DNA from: Cololabis saira
Lineage: Eukaryota; Chordata; Actinopteri; Beloniformes; Belonidae
Assembly (NCBI RefSeq): GCF_033807715.1
Contig: NC_084591.1
Location: 27,810,090-27,874,089 of the forward strand
Length of the DNA stretch: 64,000 nucleotides
Direction of reading: 5' to 3'
The position numbers and the translations under genes were made by a program. Positions 51,161 through 62,310 of the stretch are shown one piece after another. Position 1 is the first letter of the stretch, and every line of letters begins with the position of its first letter. The notes under the pieces were generated by a model. The model worked only from the letters and a program-made list of their open reading frames with translations, was not told where the DNA came from and searched no databases.

Positions 51161-53058
51161 GTGTAGTTGACGATTAGATATGTAGTCGACAAGGTTAATA
51201 TGTAGTCGACGAGGTAGATGTGTATTTGACGATTAGATATGTAGTCGACTAGGAAGATGTGTAGTCGACGAGGTAGATGTGTAGTCGACACGGTTAATAT
51301 GTAGTCGACAAGGTTAATATGTAGTCGACGAGGTAGATGTGTAGTTGACGATTAGATATGTAGTCGACTAGGAAGATGTGTAGTCGACGAGGTAGATGTG
51401 TAGTCGACACGGTTAATATGTAGTCGACAAGATTAATGTAGTCCACGAGGTACATGTAGATATGTAGTCGATGAGGTAGATGTGTAGTCAATGAGGTAGA
51501 TATGTAGTCGATGAGGTAGATGTGTAGTCGACGAGGTAGATATGTAGTCAATGAGGTAGATGTGTAGTCGACGAGGTCGATATGTAGTCGATGAGGTAGA
51601 TGTGTAGTCGACGAGGTAGATATGTAGTCAATGAGGTAGATGTGTAGTCGACGAGGTAGATATGTAGTCAATGAGGTAGATGTGTAGTCGACGAGGTCGA
51701 TATGTAGTCGATGAGGTAGATGTGTAGTCGACGAGGTAGATATGTAGTCGATGAGGTAGATATGTAGTCGACGAGGTAGATATGTAGTCGATGAGGTAGA
51801 TATGTAGTCGACGAGGTAGATGTGTAGTCAACCACGTAGATATATAGTCGACTAGGTAGATATGTAGTGGACGAGGTAGATGTGTAGTCGACACGGTTAA
51901 TATGTAGTCGACGAGGTAGATGTGTAGTCGACGAGGTAGATATATAGTTGATGAGGTACATGTAGAAATGTAGTGGATGAGGTAGATGTCTAGTCGACAC
52001 AATTAATATGTAGTCGACGAGGTAGATGTGTAGTCGACGAGGTAGATGTGTAGTCGACGAGGTAGATGTGTAGTCGACGAGGTAGATGTGTAGTCGATGA
52101 GGTAGATGTGTAGTCGATGAGGTAGATATGTAGTCGACAAGGTAGATGTGTAGTCGACGAGGTAGATGTGTAGTCGATGACGTAGATGTGTAGTCGACGA
52201 GGTAGATGTGTAGTCGACGAGGTAGATGTGTAGTCGACGAGGTAGATATGTAGTCGACGAGGTAGATATGTAGTCGATGAGGTAGATGTGTAGTCGACAA
52301 GGTAGATGTGTAGTCGACGAGGTAGATATGTAGTCAATGAGGTAGATGTGTAGTCGACGAGGTAGATGTGTAGTCGACAAGGTAGATATGTAGTCAATGA
52401 GGTAGATGTGTAGTCGACGAGGTAGATATGTAGTTGATGAGGTAGATGTGTAGTCAACGAGGTAGATATGTAGTCGACGACGTAGATATGTAGTCGATGA
52501 GGTAGATATGTAGTCGACAAGGTAGATATGTAGTCGACGAGGTAGATATGTAGTCGACGAGGTAGATATATAGTCGACGAGGTAGATATATAGTCAACGA
52601 GGTAGATGTGTAGTCAATGAGGTAGATATGTAGTCGAGGAGGTAGATATGTAGTCCACGAGGTAGATATGTAGTCAATGAGGTAGATGTGTAGTCAATGA
52701 GGTAGATGTGTAGTCGATGAGGTAGATGTGTAGTTGATGAGGTAGATGTGTAGTCGACGAGGTACATGTAGATATGTAGTCGATGAGGTAGATGTGTAGT
52801 CAATGAGGTAGATATGTAGTCGATGAGGTAGATGTGTAGTCAATGAGGTAGATGTGTTTTCGACGAGGTAGATATGTAGTCGATGAGGTAGATGTGTAGT
52901 CGACGAGGTAGATATGTAGTCGATGAGGTAGATATGTAGTCGACGAGGTAGATATGTAGTCGATGAGGTAGATATGTAGTCGACGAGGTAGATATGTAGT
53001 CGACGAGGTAGATATGTCGTCAATGAGGTAGATGTGTAGTCGACGAGGTAGATGTGTA

Positions 53059-53326
53059 TGTAGCAGAGCAAGTGCCACGGAGGCCCGACCGACAGGATAG
53101 AGGAGGACACAGAGTTTTGTGCAGACCCTTTTATTTGCTCAGATCACCCAGATCACCGCCACACACGTGCAGAAGCACATTCTCCCACAGCATCCACCAG
53201 CAGCTCCTCCGACCCCTTGCTGCTGTCCAGCTCTGCCTTATAAGGCAGGCAGGGTGGAGAGCGGCAGCCACTCAGGCGGATGGGACACAGGTGCGTGTGT
53301 CCCATCAACCTCTCCACCCTGCCACA
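53059..53326 (-). mobile_element. Solo LTR, copy 2 inside the array
   Basis: It differs from copy 1 by one base (ggacacGgag versus ggacacAgag, a CpG transition). It has the same GTGTA duplication on both sides (53,054-53,058 and 53,327-53,331) and the same neighbouring array units. It therefore arose by duplication of a roughly 2.17-kb array segment, not by a second insertion. Confidence 0.85.
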
Positions 53327-54420
53327 GTGTAGTTGACGATTAGATATGTAGTCGACAAGGTTAATATGTAGTCGACGAGGTAGATGTGTAGTTGACGATT
53401 AGATATGTAGTCGACTAGGAAGATGTGTAGTCGACGAGGTAGATGTGTAGTCGACACGGTTAATATGTAGTCGACGAGGTAGATGTGTAGTCGACACGGT
53501 TAATATGTAGTCGACGAGGTAGATGTGTAGTCGACGAGGTAGATATGTAGTCGACGAGGTAGATGTGTAGTCGACACGGTTAATATGTAGTCGACGAGGT
53601 AGATGTGTAGTCGACGAGGTAGATGTGTAGTCGACGAGGTAGATGTGTAGTCGACACGGTTAATATGTAGTCGACGAGGTAGATGTGTAGTCGACGAGGT
53701 AGATATATAGTTGATGAGGTACATGTAGAAATGTAGTGGATGAGGTAGATGTCTAGTCGACACAATTAATATGTAGTCGACGAGGTAGATGTGTAGTCGA
53801 CGAGGTAGATATGTAGTTGATGAGGTACATGTAGAAATGTAGTGGATTAGGTAGATGTCTAGTCGACACGATTAATATGTAGTCGACGAGGTACATGTAG
53901 ATATGTAGTCGACTAGGTAGATATGTAGTCGACGAGGTAGATATGTAGTCAACGAGGTAGATATGTAGTCGATGAGGTAGATATGTAGTCAACGAGGTAG
54001 ATATGTAGTCGATGAAGTAGATATGTAGTCAACGAGGTAGATATGTAGTCGACGAGGTAGATATGTAGTCGATGAGGTAGATGTGTAGTCGATGAGGTAA
54101 ACATGTAGTTGACGAGGTAGATATGTAGTCGACAAGGTTAATATGTAGTCGATGAGGTAGATAAGTAGTTGATGATTAGATATGTAGTCGACAAGGTAGA
54201 TATGTAATCTACTAGGTAGATATGTAGTCGATGAGGTAGATATGTAGTCGACGAGGTAGATATGTAGTCGACGAAGTATATGTAGATATGTAGTCGATTT
54301 GGTAAATGTGTAGTCGACACCATTAATATGTAGTCTACGAGGTAGATGTGTAGTCGACGACGTAGATATGTAGTCAATGAGGTAGATATGTAGTCGATGA
54401 GGTAGATATGTAGTCGATGA

Positions 54421-54964
54421 GGTAGATATGTAGTCGATGAGGTAGATATGTAGTCGACAAGGTAGATGTGTCGTCAACGAGGTAGATATGTAGTCGATGA
54501 AGTAGATATGTAGTTGATGAGGTAGATATGTAGTCGACAAGATTAATGTGTAGTCGATGAGGTAGATATGTAGTTGATGAGGTAGATATGTAGTCGACAA
54601 GGTTAATGTGTAGTCGATGAGGTAGATATGTAGTCGATGAGGTAGATGTGTAGTTGATGAGGTAAATATGTAGTCGATGAGGTAGATATGTAGTCGACAA
54701 GGTAGATGTGTCGTCAACGAGGTAGATATGTAGTCGATGAGGTAGATATGTAGTTGATGAGGTAGATATGTAGTCGACAAGGTTAATGTGTAGTCGATGA
54801 GGTAGATATGTAGTCGATGAGGTAGATGTGTAGTTGATGAGGTAAATATGTAGTCGATGAGGTAGATATGTAGTCGACAAGGTAGATGTGTCGTCAACGA
54901 GGTAGATATGTAGTCGATGAGGTAGATATGTAGTTGATGAGGTAAACATGTAGTCGACGAGGTA
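54421..54964. repeat. Higher-order repeats of 180 and 240 bp within the array
   Basis: The block 54,601-54,764 is repeated without change at 54,781-54,944, a step of 180 bases or nine 20-base units. Part of it (54,421-54,540) is also found at 54,661-54,780 with two differences. Marker units such as gtgtcgtcaacg make the register easy to see. This is the signature of recent unequal exchange. Confidence 0.85.
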
Positions 54965-55399
54965 AACATGTAGTTGACGAGGTAAACGTAGTCGACGAGG
55001 TAGATGTGTAGTCCAAACATGGAGTTGACGAGGTAAACACAAGCAAACACAAAGTTCAACAGAAGATTCTAAAATTCTTTAACCGTTTAAATGAAAAGAT
55101 CATTGACCCTTGAAAATTGTTCACATTTGTGCAGAAATAGTAATGGTGTTTGTTTCCTCCCCAACCCGCATTACTGAAATGAAATACAATATGAGATACA
55201 ATATGAAATACAAAAATAACAGACCCAATCACAAGAGGACTGACTTGTTTATTATATTATATTTTATAAAGTAAATATACATATACATAGGAGTGCTATA
55301 CTCTTTTTTCCTCATACTGCCCAGCCCCATGAACTGAACAGACAGAACCAGCAGGGTTTTTTTAGCCTCAGGGACTTAGCTAGTAACTTCTGATGCTAA

Positions 55400-55690
55400 T
55401 TAATATTACATTATGGTCATTCTGATCAAATCTGTCCAAATATCCTCCATTATACTCCATTGAGTGCTGCGAGCGCTGAAATGAGGATTAGAGGAGCTAT
55501 GCTGGAACTCCCTATTGCTCTGTCCGCCGCTGGCAGGGTTAGACCCGTTGCAATCTGGCAAGCTAATTAGCATGGACTGATTGAAAGAGGGTCCCAGCAG
55601 ACTTCTCCTTGAAAGGGTCCTGAAATGATTCACTGTGTCTCCCAGACCATTCAGCCAAGCCACACTGGAGGAGCTGTGGAGCTGCGTCTG
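55400..55690. other. Possible conserved non-coding element or unknown exon
   Basis: The block is less AT-rich than its flanks and has homeodomain-type cores (gctaattagc near 55,562). On the minus strand one frame is open for about 100 codons (55,663 down to the stop at 55,406), with text such as RTLSRRSLLGPSFNQSML and ending in TAA. It has no convincing acceptor, and I know no protein like it. A regulatory element is as likely as a terminal exon. Confidence 0.25.
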
Positions 55691-58104
55691 TAGCAGGGTC
55701 CCCCTATCTCAAATGTCAGAAACGTCGAACATCAGAAATGACCACTGCATTAAGCCAATGCTCAACTAACACAAGCTGCCTGCTGCTTAACTAAGCTTTG
55801 TCCTTGGACCCCACTGAGCTAATCCACAACCAGTCATGGTGGCCTGTTAGTACAATTAGCAGCACAAGACCTTTTCTTTTTAAAATATAAATGGTTACGC
55901 TTTCAGTCACAGCTTAGCAGCAATCCTCAAAAGTCATCACATTTCTAAGCATTAAGTAGCAAAAGTGACCACAGCTACTCGTTGGCTATGTCTGCCAGTA
56001 ATTAAAAGACAACACCTCTAATTATAAATACACTGTATCATTTTACCTGAAAAAATAATTGACCCACCTATGCAGTTATCATGGTTGTGACATCTAGCGA
56101 GATAGACCAAAATTGTCTTTTGAACCAGGCGGTAAATATTTTTATTCTGCTCTGAAGTTGCACAGTTGGAGGTCAGAGGAGGCCCCAGTGGTAAGTCAAG
56201 GAACTGCAACTTTTCTTACTTCTGCATCGACTTTAGAAGTTGAAATGTAGCACTTGAATAAAAATGCATTTTGTTACTTTGCACCGCACACATTGAGTTT
56301 CCTGTTGATGTTAAATGTATTTAAACCGCAGCCACTTTAAAGTTAAACTGGAAATACTCAACTACTATAAATAATGAAATACTTCACGGCTGAGAAATAT
56401 CACATGCTTGTTGTAGCTGATATAGTTCTTATAAGATAATATTATCCCAGATCTGTGAGTTGCATCAGTGTGTGAAACTCAAGAATGGCAGGCAAATTAA
56501 AGGTGTGAACAATCAGATGTTTGTAATCAATAAAATGGCTATTGCTGTGAGTCGATGCTTTGATATATTTAAATAATAGAAGTTTGTCAAAATGTGGTCA
56601 TGATACAACCCTTATCTCCTCTTTGGGACTCTATGGTGGTAGCATCATGGTCTGGAGCTGTCTTATTGACTTGTGAACAGGTGGATTTCCAGCTATAAAT
56701 AAAACTATTAATTTTGAAATTTGCAGAAAAGATCTGGAGGCTGATGCACACCTAAAAAAACTTGAAAAACAGGTGCGTTGGAGTAGGTAGGAGTGAACAA
56801 AGGAAAAATTTGCAGAAAGAAAACCATTTAGGAACTTTGACCGTGAACAGAAATTCAGTAGGACGCGGGTTAGGCGATACAACAACTAAACAACTAAAAG
56901 TCATTATACCAAGGGACATCCATCTCTGTACTCCCTCATTCCGTTCTAGGTTTATGGGGATCTGCGGGAGCCTCTCCCAGATCTATTTTGGGCAATAGAG
57001 TACATCCTTGACAGGTCACCGGTCCGTCGCGGGGCCACTGAAAAACAAACAACCACACATACTGCATAATCTATTTATATAATTTAGAATCAATTTAGAA
57101 TCATCAGTTCACCTATCATTCATGTTTTTGGGCTGTGGGAGGAAGCTGGAGCATCCGGACAAGACCTGCGCATGGGTAGAAACATGTAAACTCAATACAG
57201 AAAGGCCTCAGCCAGGAGTTAAACCAGGAACTGTCTTACTGTGAGGTAACCACCAGGCCACCATGCCGCCCTATCACAGCGCAATGACGCAAAATACCAT
57301 CCATCTTTTGGAACAGTGAAGTAGAAGTCTTGATCTTCATGCCGTAGAAAGGTCACATGAGGTGAGTAACTAGTGGAGGGAAACTGCACCAACAACCAAG
57401 ACCTGAAAGTGTTCTGTATGGAGAAATGAGATCAAATTTTTCAATGGGTATAACTTACCAGCAGTTAAAGGAAATGTTTGGTTGCAATTATTGCTGCACG
57501 CGTACATCACATTGATACTGGAAACAGAGGCTAACATAGCTTTTGTGCTCACATATTGAGTATCATTTAATATTGTTCAGAAATGAATGATACAATTCAT
57601 TTTTTTTTCATTTTTTTTTTATTCTTCTTATGCTGTCATAGGAATTATGTGAAAATCCACTGATGCATTAAGTTACATGTATTCAGAAGTGCAAAAAATT
57701 CTGATAGCTTTGGAAGGTTTAAAGCACAACGCACCCCGAAGCAGATATTTGACATCTTATTCTATATTAGTTGTTTCCTGCTTAGGGACAAGAGTCCTGA
57801 AATCAATCTAAAGATAAGTGTTATGCGTATAGGTGTTGATAAAAAAAAAAAAGAAGCCATGCCTCTCCAGAAAAGACCTCATATTTAACTTTCCTACTAA
57901 GCCCTCTACAGAAAAACACTTTATATCCAAGAAACCTGTCCTTAAACTGCATAAACATGCAGAGAGGTTCAGGGCAAATATCCTGTAGTCTACTGTGAGT
58001 GAGTTCTGATGAACTGCAGAGCAGTTACAGTGCAATAATAACCAAGGCTGCTCCAGCATCATAGCTAAAGTGTTGATGTACCTTTTATTTTATTAACTAT
58101 TGTG
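55691..58104. other. Mostly non-coding stretch
   Basis: Apart from the SINE-like repeat at 57 kb nothing is supported. Earlier exons of the plus-strand candidate gene could lie here, but none was recognised. Confidence 0.4.
56930..57280 (-). repeat. tRNA-headed SINE-like repeat, copy 1
   Basis: Read on the minus strand it begins gggcggcatggtggcctggt, which contains an A-box-like TGGCCTGGTGG, and then a B-box-like GGTTTAACTCC. It continues through the body (ggcctttctgta, gcttcctcccacagccc, gatgattctaaattg, gacctgtcaaggatgtac) of a very common teleost repeat. Its tail is degraded near 56,930. Confidence 0.6.
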
Positions 58105-58378
58105 TCTGTATCTTTTCTTTCTCTGTTTTTCCTTCTCTCTGTCTGATCTCTCTTTTCCTGCTCTCCCCAGCTGGCCTCCAGCAGGAGGGTCTTCCCTTAT
58201 GATCCATGTCCTGATCAAGGTTTCTTCCCTCCTAAAGGGAGTTTTTACCTGCCAATGTTTACGTTTATGTAATAATTGCTTGTGGGGTTCATGTTCTGGG
58301 TCTCTGAAAAGCACCTAGACAACTTCTGTTGTAACTGACGCTATTTAAATAAATTGGATTGAATCTAAAATGGAATTG
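58105..58378 (+). repeat. LINE 3'-UTR tail
   Basis: The motifs ggtttcttccctcctaaagg, gagtttttacctgcc, gaaaagcacctagacaac and the ending aaataaattggattgaat form the recurrent 3' tail of a teleost LINE family with an attga-type tail. No coding part remains. Confidence 0.6.
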
Positions 58379-58832
58379 AATTTGTCACAAGATGCTTTTT
58401 CCTTAACTAACACCACTGCCCTTTAATGTTCCTTTTGCACGAAAGAACTGCTAGATCACGGGGTCTTGGAAAAAACAGCAGGCCTTTTTCCGTGTACCAG
58501 TGGCTAAAGTATTATCGAGTCAGTAATTCTTGGGTTCCCTGACGGAGACATCTATGGTTAATGTCTGGTGATATTTCTGTGGTGTGCCTTTCATCTTAGA
58601 GAAAGTCTGATGACCAACACACTGAACAACATTCATTCAATCAGACAGCTGACATTTGTTTTGCTTCATTGCTCACATAGTTTTTGAGCTCGATCATCAG
58701 CCAGCACTGATTATGAAGGTGTTTCAAAACAAATCCCTGGGTGGCACATGAGAGCATCATGGTTTATGATTAAGTGTTTAACCATATTTTGCAAATTGCT
58801 TAATGTGTTGATATTCTTCCGGTTTTATATAG

Positions 58833-58952
58833 TTGTAAATCAAATTACTGAGAGAGTTCTTGAGGAATTTGTCGAACGGAAAAGATGTGATGATGCCTAT
58901 TCTCAGAGAAAATGTGCTTTGGAGGCAATGATAATTAAAATCCTATTTGGAG
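58833..58952 (+). CDS. Candidate internal exon of an unrecognised plus-strand gene
   Basis: I do not recognise this protein. An acceptor-like tract (atattcttccggttttatatag) precedes 120 bases that are open in one frame only; the other two frames stop within the first 20 bases. A strong donor (GGAG then GTAAGA) follows. The exon is symmetrical (phase 1 at both ends, 39 whole codons). The peptide is charged and helical in look, with VLEEFVERKRCDDAYSQRK followed by CALEAMIIKILFG. No second exon was found with certainty. A stretch ending at 59,597 in compatible phase also has a strong donor, but a poor acceptor. The gene would run away from mob2 on the opposite side of the array. Confidence 0.4.
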
Positions 58953-59299
58953 GTAAGAAAAGGCCTTATGAATCACATAATCATAATGACTCAATCTTAA
59001 ATTAAACAATTTTAATGGTTTATAGCTTTGAGGGTAATTTTCTCTTTTGTTTCCCCTTCTTCTTCCCCCTATTTTCCCCTTTAGGGTAAACATAAATCAG
59101 ACAAATGTGGAAAAGATGGGATCAATACATCCTTTACTCCGCCTCTCTGTCTCTGACAGGTCATTAGAGCCAGACATATATCCATCACTAACCCTCAAAC
59201 CTCTTCTCTCCTCTCTGTCAATATAACCTTCCTTCTTCTCTTCCTCCTTCCTCTCCTCCACCGTCACGCTTTCCTTCACCTCCTTGCATCTATAAATAA

Positions 59300-59597
59300 T
59301 AAGAATGCAGGGATGACAGAAAGAGGAGGCATTCAGAACCGGAGCCCTGTTAACAGGAGGCAGAGCCGTGTGATTGGTTGGTTGGCGCTCCCAGCGACCC
59401 TGACGCCACCAATCAAATCACTGGGAGGCGGAGTTACTGTGATGATTGACAGGATGTCGGCAGCGCTCCAAACTGGCGTAGTTCCACTGATGGCCACACG
59501 GGGGCGGTGTAGGACGGGAGTTGACCGTACAGTCTCTTCTCTCTTCTCCTGCTGTGGTGTCAAAACGGGAGAACTGAGCTGCTCCAGGAACTATGAC
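59300..59597 (+). promoter_or_regulatory. Promoter-like block with CCAAT boxes and possible first exon
   Basis: GC and CpG content rise above the flanks. CCAAT motifs occur in both directions (ATTGG near 59,372; CCAAT near 59,409), with GC-box-like tracts (ggaggcgga, gggggcggtg). The block ends AACTATGAC with donor GTAAGT at 59,598. Read as a first exon, it would carry an ATG at 59,593 with only five coding bases before the splice. Alternatively the last part (from about 59,533) could be an internal exon in phase with the one at 58.8 kb, but its acceptor (gagttgaccgtacag) is poor in pyrimidines. The direction is not certain because CCAAT boxes work both ways. Confidence 0.35.
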
Positions 59598-60019
59598 GTA
59601 AGTAGTCTTTGATAGCAGGACAAAGGTTTGCACGTGTTTGTGCACTGATATCGTTTGGAAATAAAACATTTTAAAAAATGGATTTCATGATGGCAGCAGT
59701 TAAGACTCACACAAATGCTCAGGTGGCTTTATGTCAACAAAGCACCAAATAAATGGAGGTTTAAGCTGTTTTATTTGAGATACTCAGCGTGTGTAAAATG
59801 AAATACAAGTAATTCTTTCAGCACATATCTTTTAAAAAATTAATGAATTATGATTTGATATTTGGAGAGAAATACAATGAAGTCTGAATAGAATTACAGG
59901 TAGTGTAAACCCTATCCCAATAAAGGTGAAAAGTGGTCAAGAATTTTAAGATAAGGTCATTTCAGGCAGGTATTGTTTATGAAGGTGTTTTATTTGATCT
60001 CATTTCTATGTATTTATGT

Positions 60020-60212
60020 TTGAGAATGATGATGATTATCACATGTGTTGTTTGTGACTAAGGGAGTTGTGTCTATTATTGTTTTGTTTGTCATGTATAA
60101 TGTATGTCTGTTATGTAAAATTTAAGTCTTAATTTGTGTGTTGTGTGTATGTCGGACCCCAGTAAGAATAGTTACTGCTGTTGCTAATGCTAATGGGGAT
60201 CCTAAATAAAAA
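60020..60212 (+). repeat. Second LINE-like 3' tail
   Basis: The sequence cggaccccagtaagaatag and gctaatgggatcctaaataaa (one G omitted here) is the familiar closing segment of another fish LINE family. Only the tail is present, directly upstream of the L2-type fragment. Confidence 0.4.
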
Positions 60213-60239
60213 AAACAACCAAACATGATCTGAACAGGA

Positions 60240-61210
60240 GCAATACTGTATTCCTGATAGTTTTCTATATAAGCCTCCTACTCTCCACCAGCTACACCTA
60301 TGACTGCACCCCCACCCGAGCAACACCATCATTAAGTTTGCAGATGATATCTCAGGAGGAGATGAGAATGCTTACAGGGTGGAGGTAGAGCGTGTATTGG
60401 TCTGGTGCATCGCCAACAACCTAATCCCGAACCCCTCCAGGTCGAAGGAACTGATTGTCGACTTCAGGAGGTGTAAAGCGGATATTAAGCCCATCACTAT
60501 AAATGGGGACAGGGTGGGGATGGCGTCAGACTCCAGGTTCCTGGGCATCCACATCAGTGAGGACCTAACCTGGACTGTAAACTCCACAGCGATCCTGAAG
60601 AAGGCACAACAGTGATAAGAAGAACTTAAAACCTGAGGTCTTGTCGTCCTTCTACCGCTGCTCGGTGGAGTCGTTGAGCTGCAGCATCTCGCTGTGGTTC
60701 CCCAGCTGCACTGCAGCAGAGAGGAAGCAGCTCCAGAGGGTCATTAATGCAGCTCAGGGACTGAGTGTCTGCCCTCTCCATCTCTGGAAGACATTTATAA
60801 CACCCGTTGCCCCAGGAGAGCCCATGACATCATCATGGACTCCTCACACCCCGGTCACCACCTTTCTGAACTTCTACCCTCAGGGAGACGTTTCAGGGTA
60901 ATAAAAAATCAGCAGACTAAAAAACAGCTTTTACCCAAGAGCGGTTTTTGCTCTCAACACCTTGAAGTCAGCCGAACCTTGACCTGCTGTCAACTTCAAA
61001 TCTATGCAATAAATAATCAATTTCTTACATATCAAGTGCAATATCCCTGTTGTAAGTGTACAAGTATGTACAAGTATGTATATATGTGTACATAATATGT
61101 CTTTTTTGCACTATTTTTGTTGTGGTTTTGCGCTGTTACAAGAGCTGCTGTCATTTTTTAATTTTTGTTGTATTCTGATGACAATAAAAATAATTCTGAT
61201 TACGATTCTT
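60240..61210 (+). pseudogene. L2/CR1-group LINE, 3' end of reverse transcriptase and tail
   Basis: Pieces of reverse transcriptase are readable: [13 protein letters not shown] with the catalytic F-A-D-D, then [29 protein letters not shown], and, after frameshifts, FYRCSVESLSCSI and DSSHPGHHLSELLPSGRRFR. This order is that of the thumb and C-terminal region of Jockey/CR1/L2 LINEs. Stops and frameshifts show it is dead. It ends with an A/T-rich tail finishing attctgattacgattct, like the short tandem tails of that group. The 5' part is missing. Confidence 0.8.
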
Positions 61211-61297
61211 GCTATTGATCTCCACAATACCGGGACCATTGCATCTGTAAAGAAATTAAAAGTTTCTTTCATTAACATGGATGGATCTTAAAATTTC

Positions 61298-61751
61298 TTA
61301 AAAAGGACGTATTATTAGAAATAATTGTAATAAGATAAAAAAAAAAGATCTCTGCTTGAGACCATATATTTAGACATCTAAAGACACGCTATGCTACAAA
61401 CCCAGATGTCTGTGATGTCACAGACCCAGGTCAGAGAAGAACTGTTCACTTTGCCCATCTTGATCTTGATCGTCAAATCAGAGTCTTTTCCATCACTGGC
61501 AGGTGGGTGATACAAAGCTGTAAAATACATCCAGAAAATGAACAAACCATGCAAAAGGTGGAGTTCAATAATGTGTCTGATTCCATCCTGCTGCTATGAG
61601 CAGGGCTGTAAAGACATGGTTGAGAAGGAAGGTTTGCACCTTATCTATGTGCTATTTTGACCAAAGTGTGGTACAGACAATTCAAAGAGACCTCAAGAAA
61701 TCATGTCAAATTTTGAAAAAAAAAGTACATACTGTAATATGTCCCCTTTAA
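61298..61751. mobile_element. TTAA-flanked MITE, second family member
   Basis: TTAA at 61,298-61,301 and 61,748-61,751 encloses inverted ends AAAGGACGTATTA and (reverse) AGGGGACATATTA. The interior includes gatgtctgtgatgtcacag. An apparent exon inside it is rejected because of this context. Confidence 0.6.
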
Positions 61752-62100
61752 ATCACTGTCATATTAGTACATAAGAAAATGTAATAATTTGTAAAGTTTC
61801 TGCAAGACTACAGTGATTAAATAGCTTCACAAGCATATAACCCGCGGCTTAACTCCAGAGAGGCAGCCGATGACAGAGATGTGCTCTGTGGGAAAACATG
61901 CTGGACTCTGGTCAGGTGCTTGTCTGAGCTGGTCAAGGTCACTTCCTGAAATGCATCCGCTCATCAATACCGAGCTATCCAAGGGTCGATATGTTCCCAT
62001 TCCACGCCATGCAAGCCAGCACAATAAATGAGAGATCTGTGTCAGTTTCTTCCTGCACCACGCCAAGTATAGCTCATTAAACCACCTTCGGCACAATCAT

Positions 62101-62310
62101 CAGAATCAATCATTCATTCATTTTCAATGATTAATTTCTATTCAGGATCAGGATGGGCTGGAGCTCATGCCAGCTGTCAATGGGTGAGAGGCTATAGGTG
62201 CATCCTGAACAGATGGTCAGTGACATGCTCACTCACTCCCACAATCAATTTTGAATCACCAATGAATGTAACGTGGATGGTTTTGGATGGAGGGACAATG
62301 CCATAGTACC
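62101..62310 (-). repeat. SINE-like repeat, copy 2 (head missing)
   Basis: Same family as the copy at 57 kb. Only the tail half remains, running on the plus strand from ttcattcattttc through gggctggagctcatgccagc to caatcaattttgaatcacca. Confidence 0.5.

Larger units (their letters stand above)
49227..55037. repeat. Large 20-bp minisatellite array (about 260 units)
   Basis: The consensus unit is TAGTCGAYGAGGTAGATRTG with a strict 20-base step over most of its length. Common variants are ggttaatatg in place of ggtagatatg, a shortened unit with gattagatatg, and 26-base units with an added acatgta. The array is broken twice by solo LTRs. Removing these leaves about 5.26 kb, or roughly 260 units. 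Many units hold the palindrome GTCGAC. The unit has no stop codon on the minus strand, and since 20 is not a multiple of 3 every frame is visited; this produces open frames of up to about 350 codons with a 20-residue repeat. They lack any start context, splice signal or other protein character and are not genes. The left edge overlaps the ZNF143-type site of the mob2 promoter. Confidence 0.97.

Noticed and set aside
50888..53331. The two array LTRs as the ends of one provirus
   Set aside because: The sequence between them is satellite, and each copy has its own complete GTGTA duplication, so they are duplicated solo LTRs.
53989..55059. A 356-codon minus-strand open frame and its neighbours across 49.4-55 kb
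   Set aside because: They are the stop-free 20-base satellite read in frame, ending with chance sequence beyond the array; no start, splice or domain evidence.
61400..61503. Apparent exon ending at a GTGGGT donor (…CTGGCAG)
   Set aside because: It lies wholly inside a TTAA-flanked MITE and has a poor acceptor.
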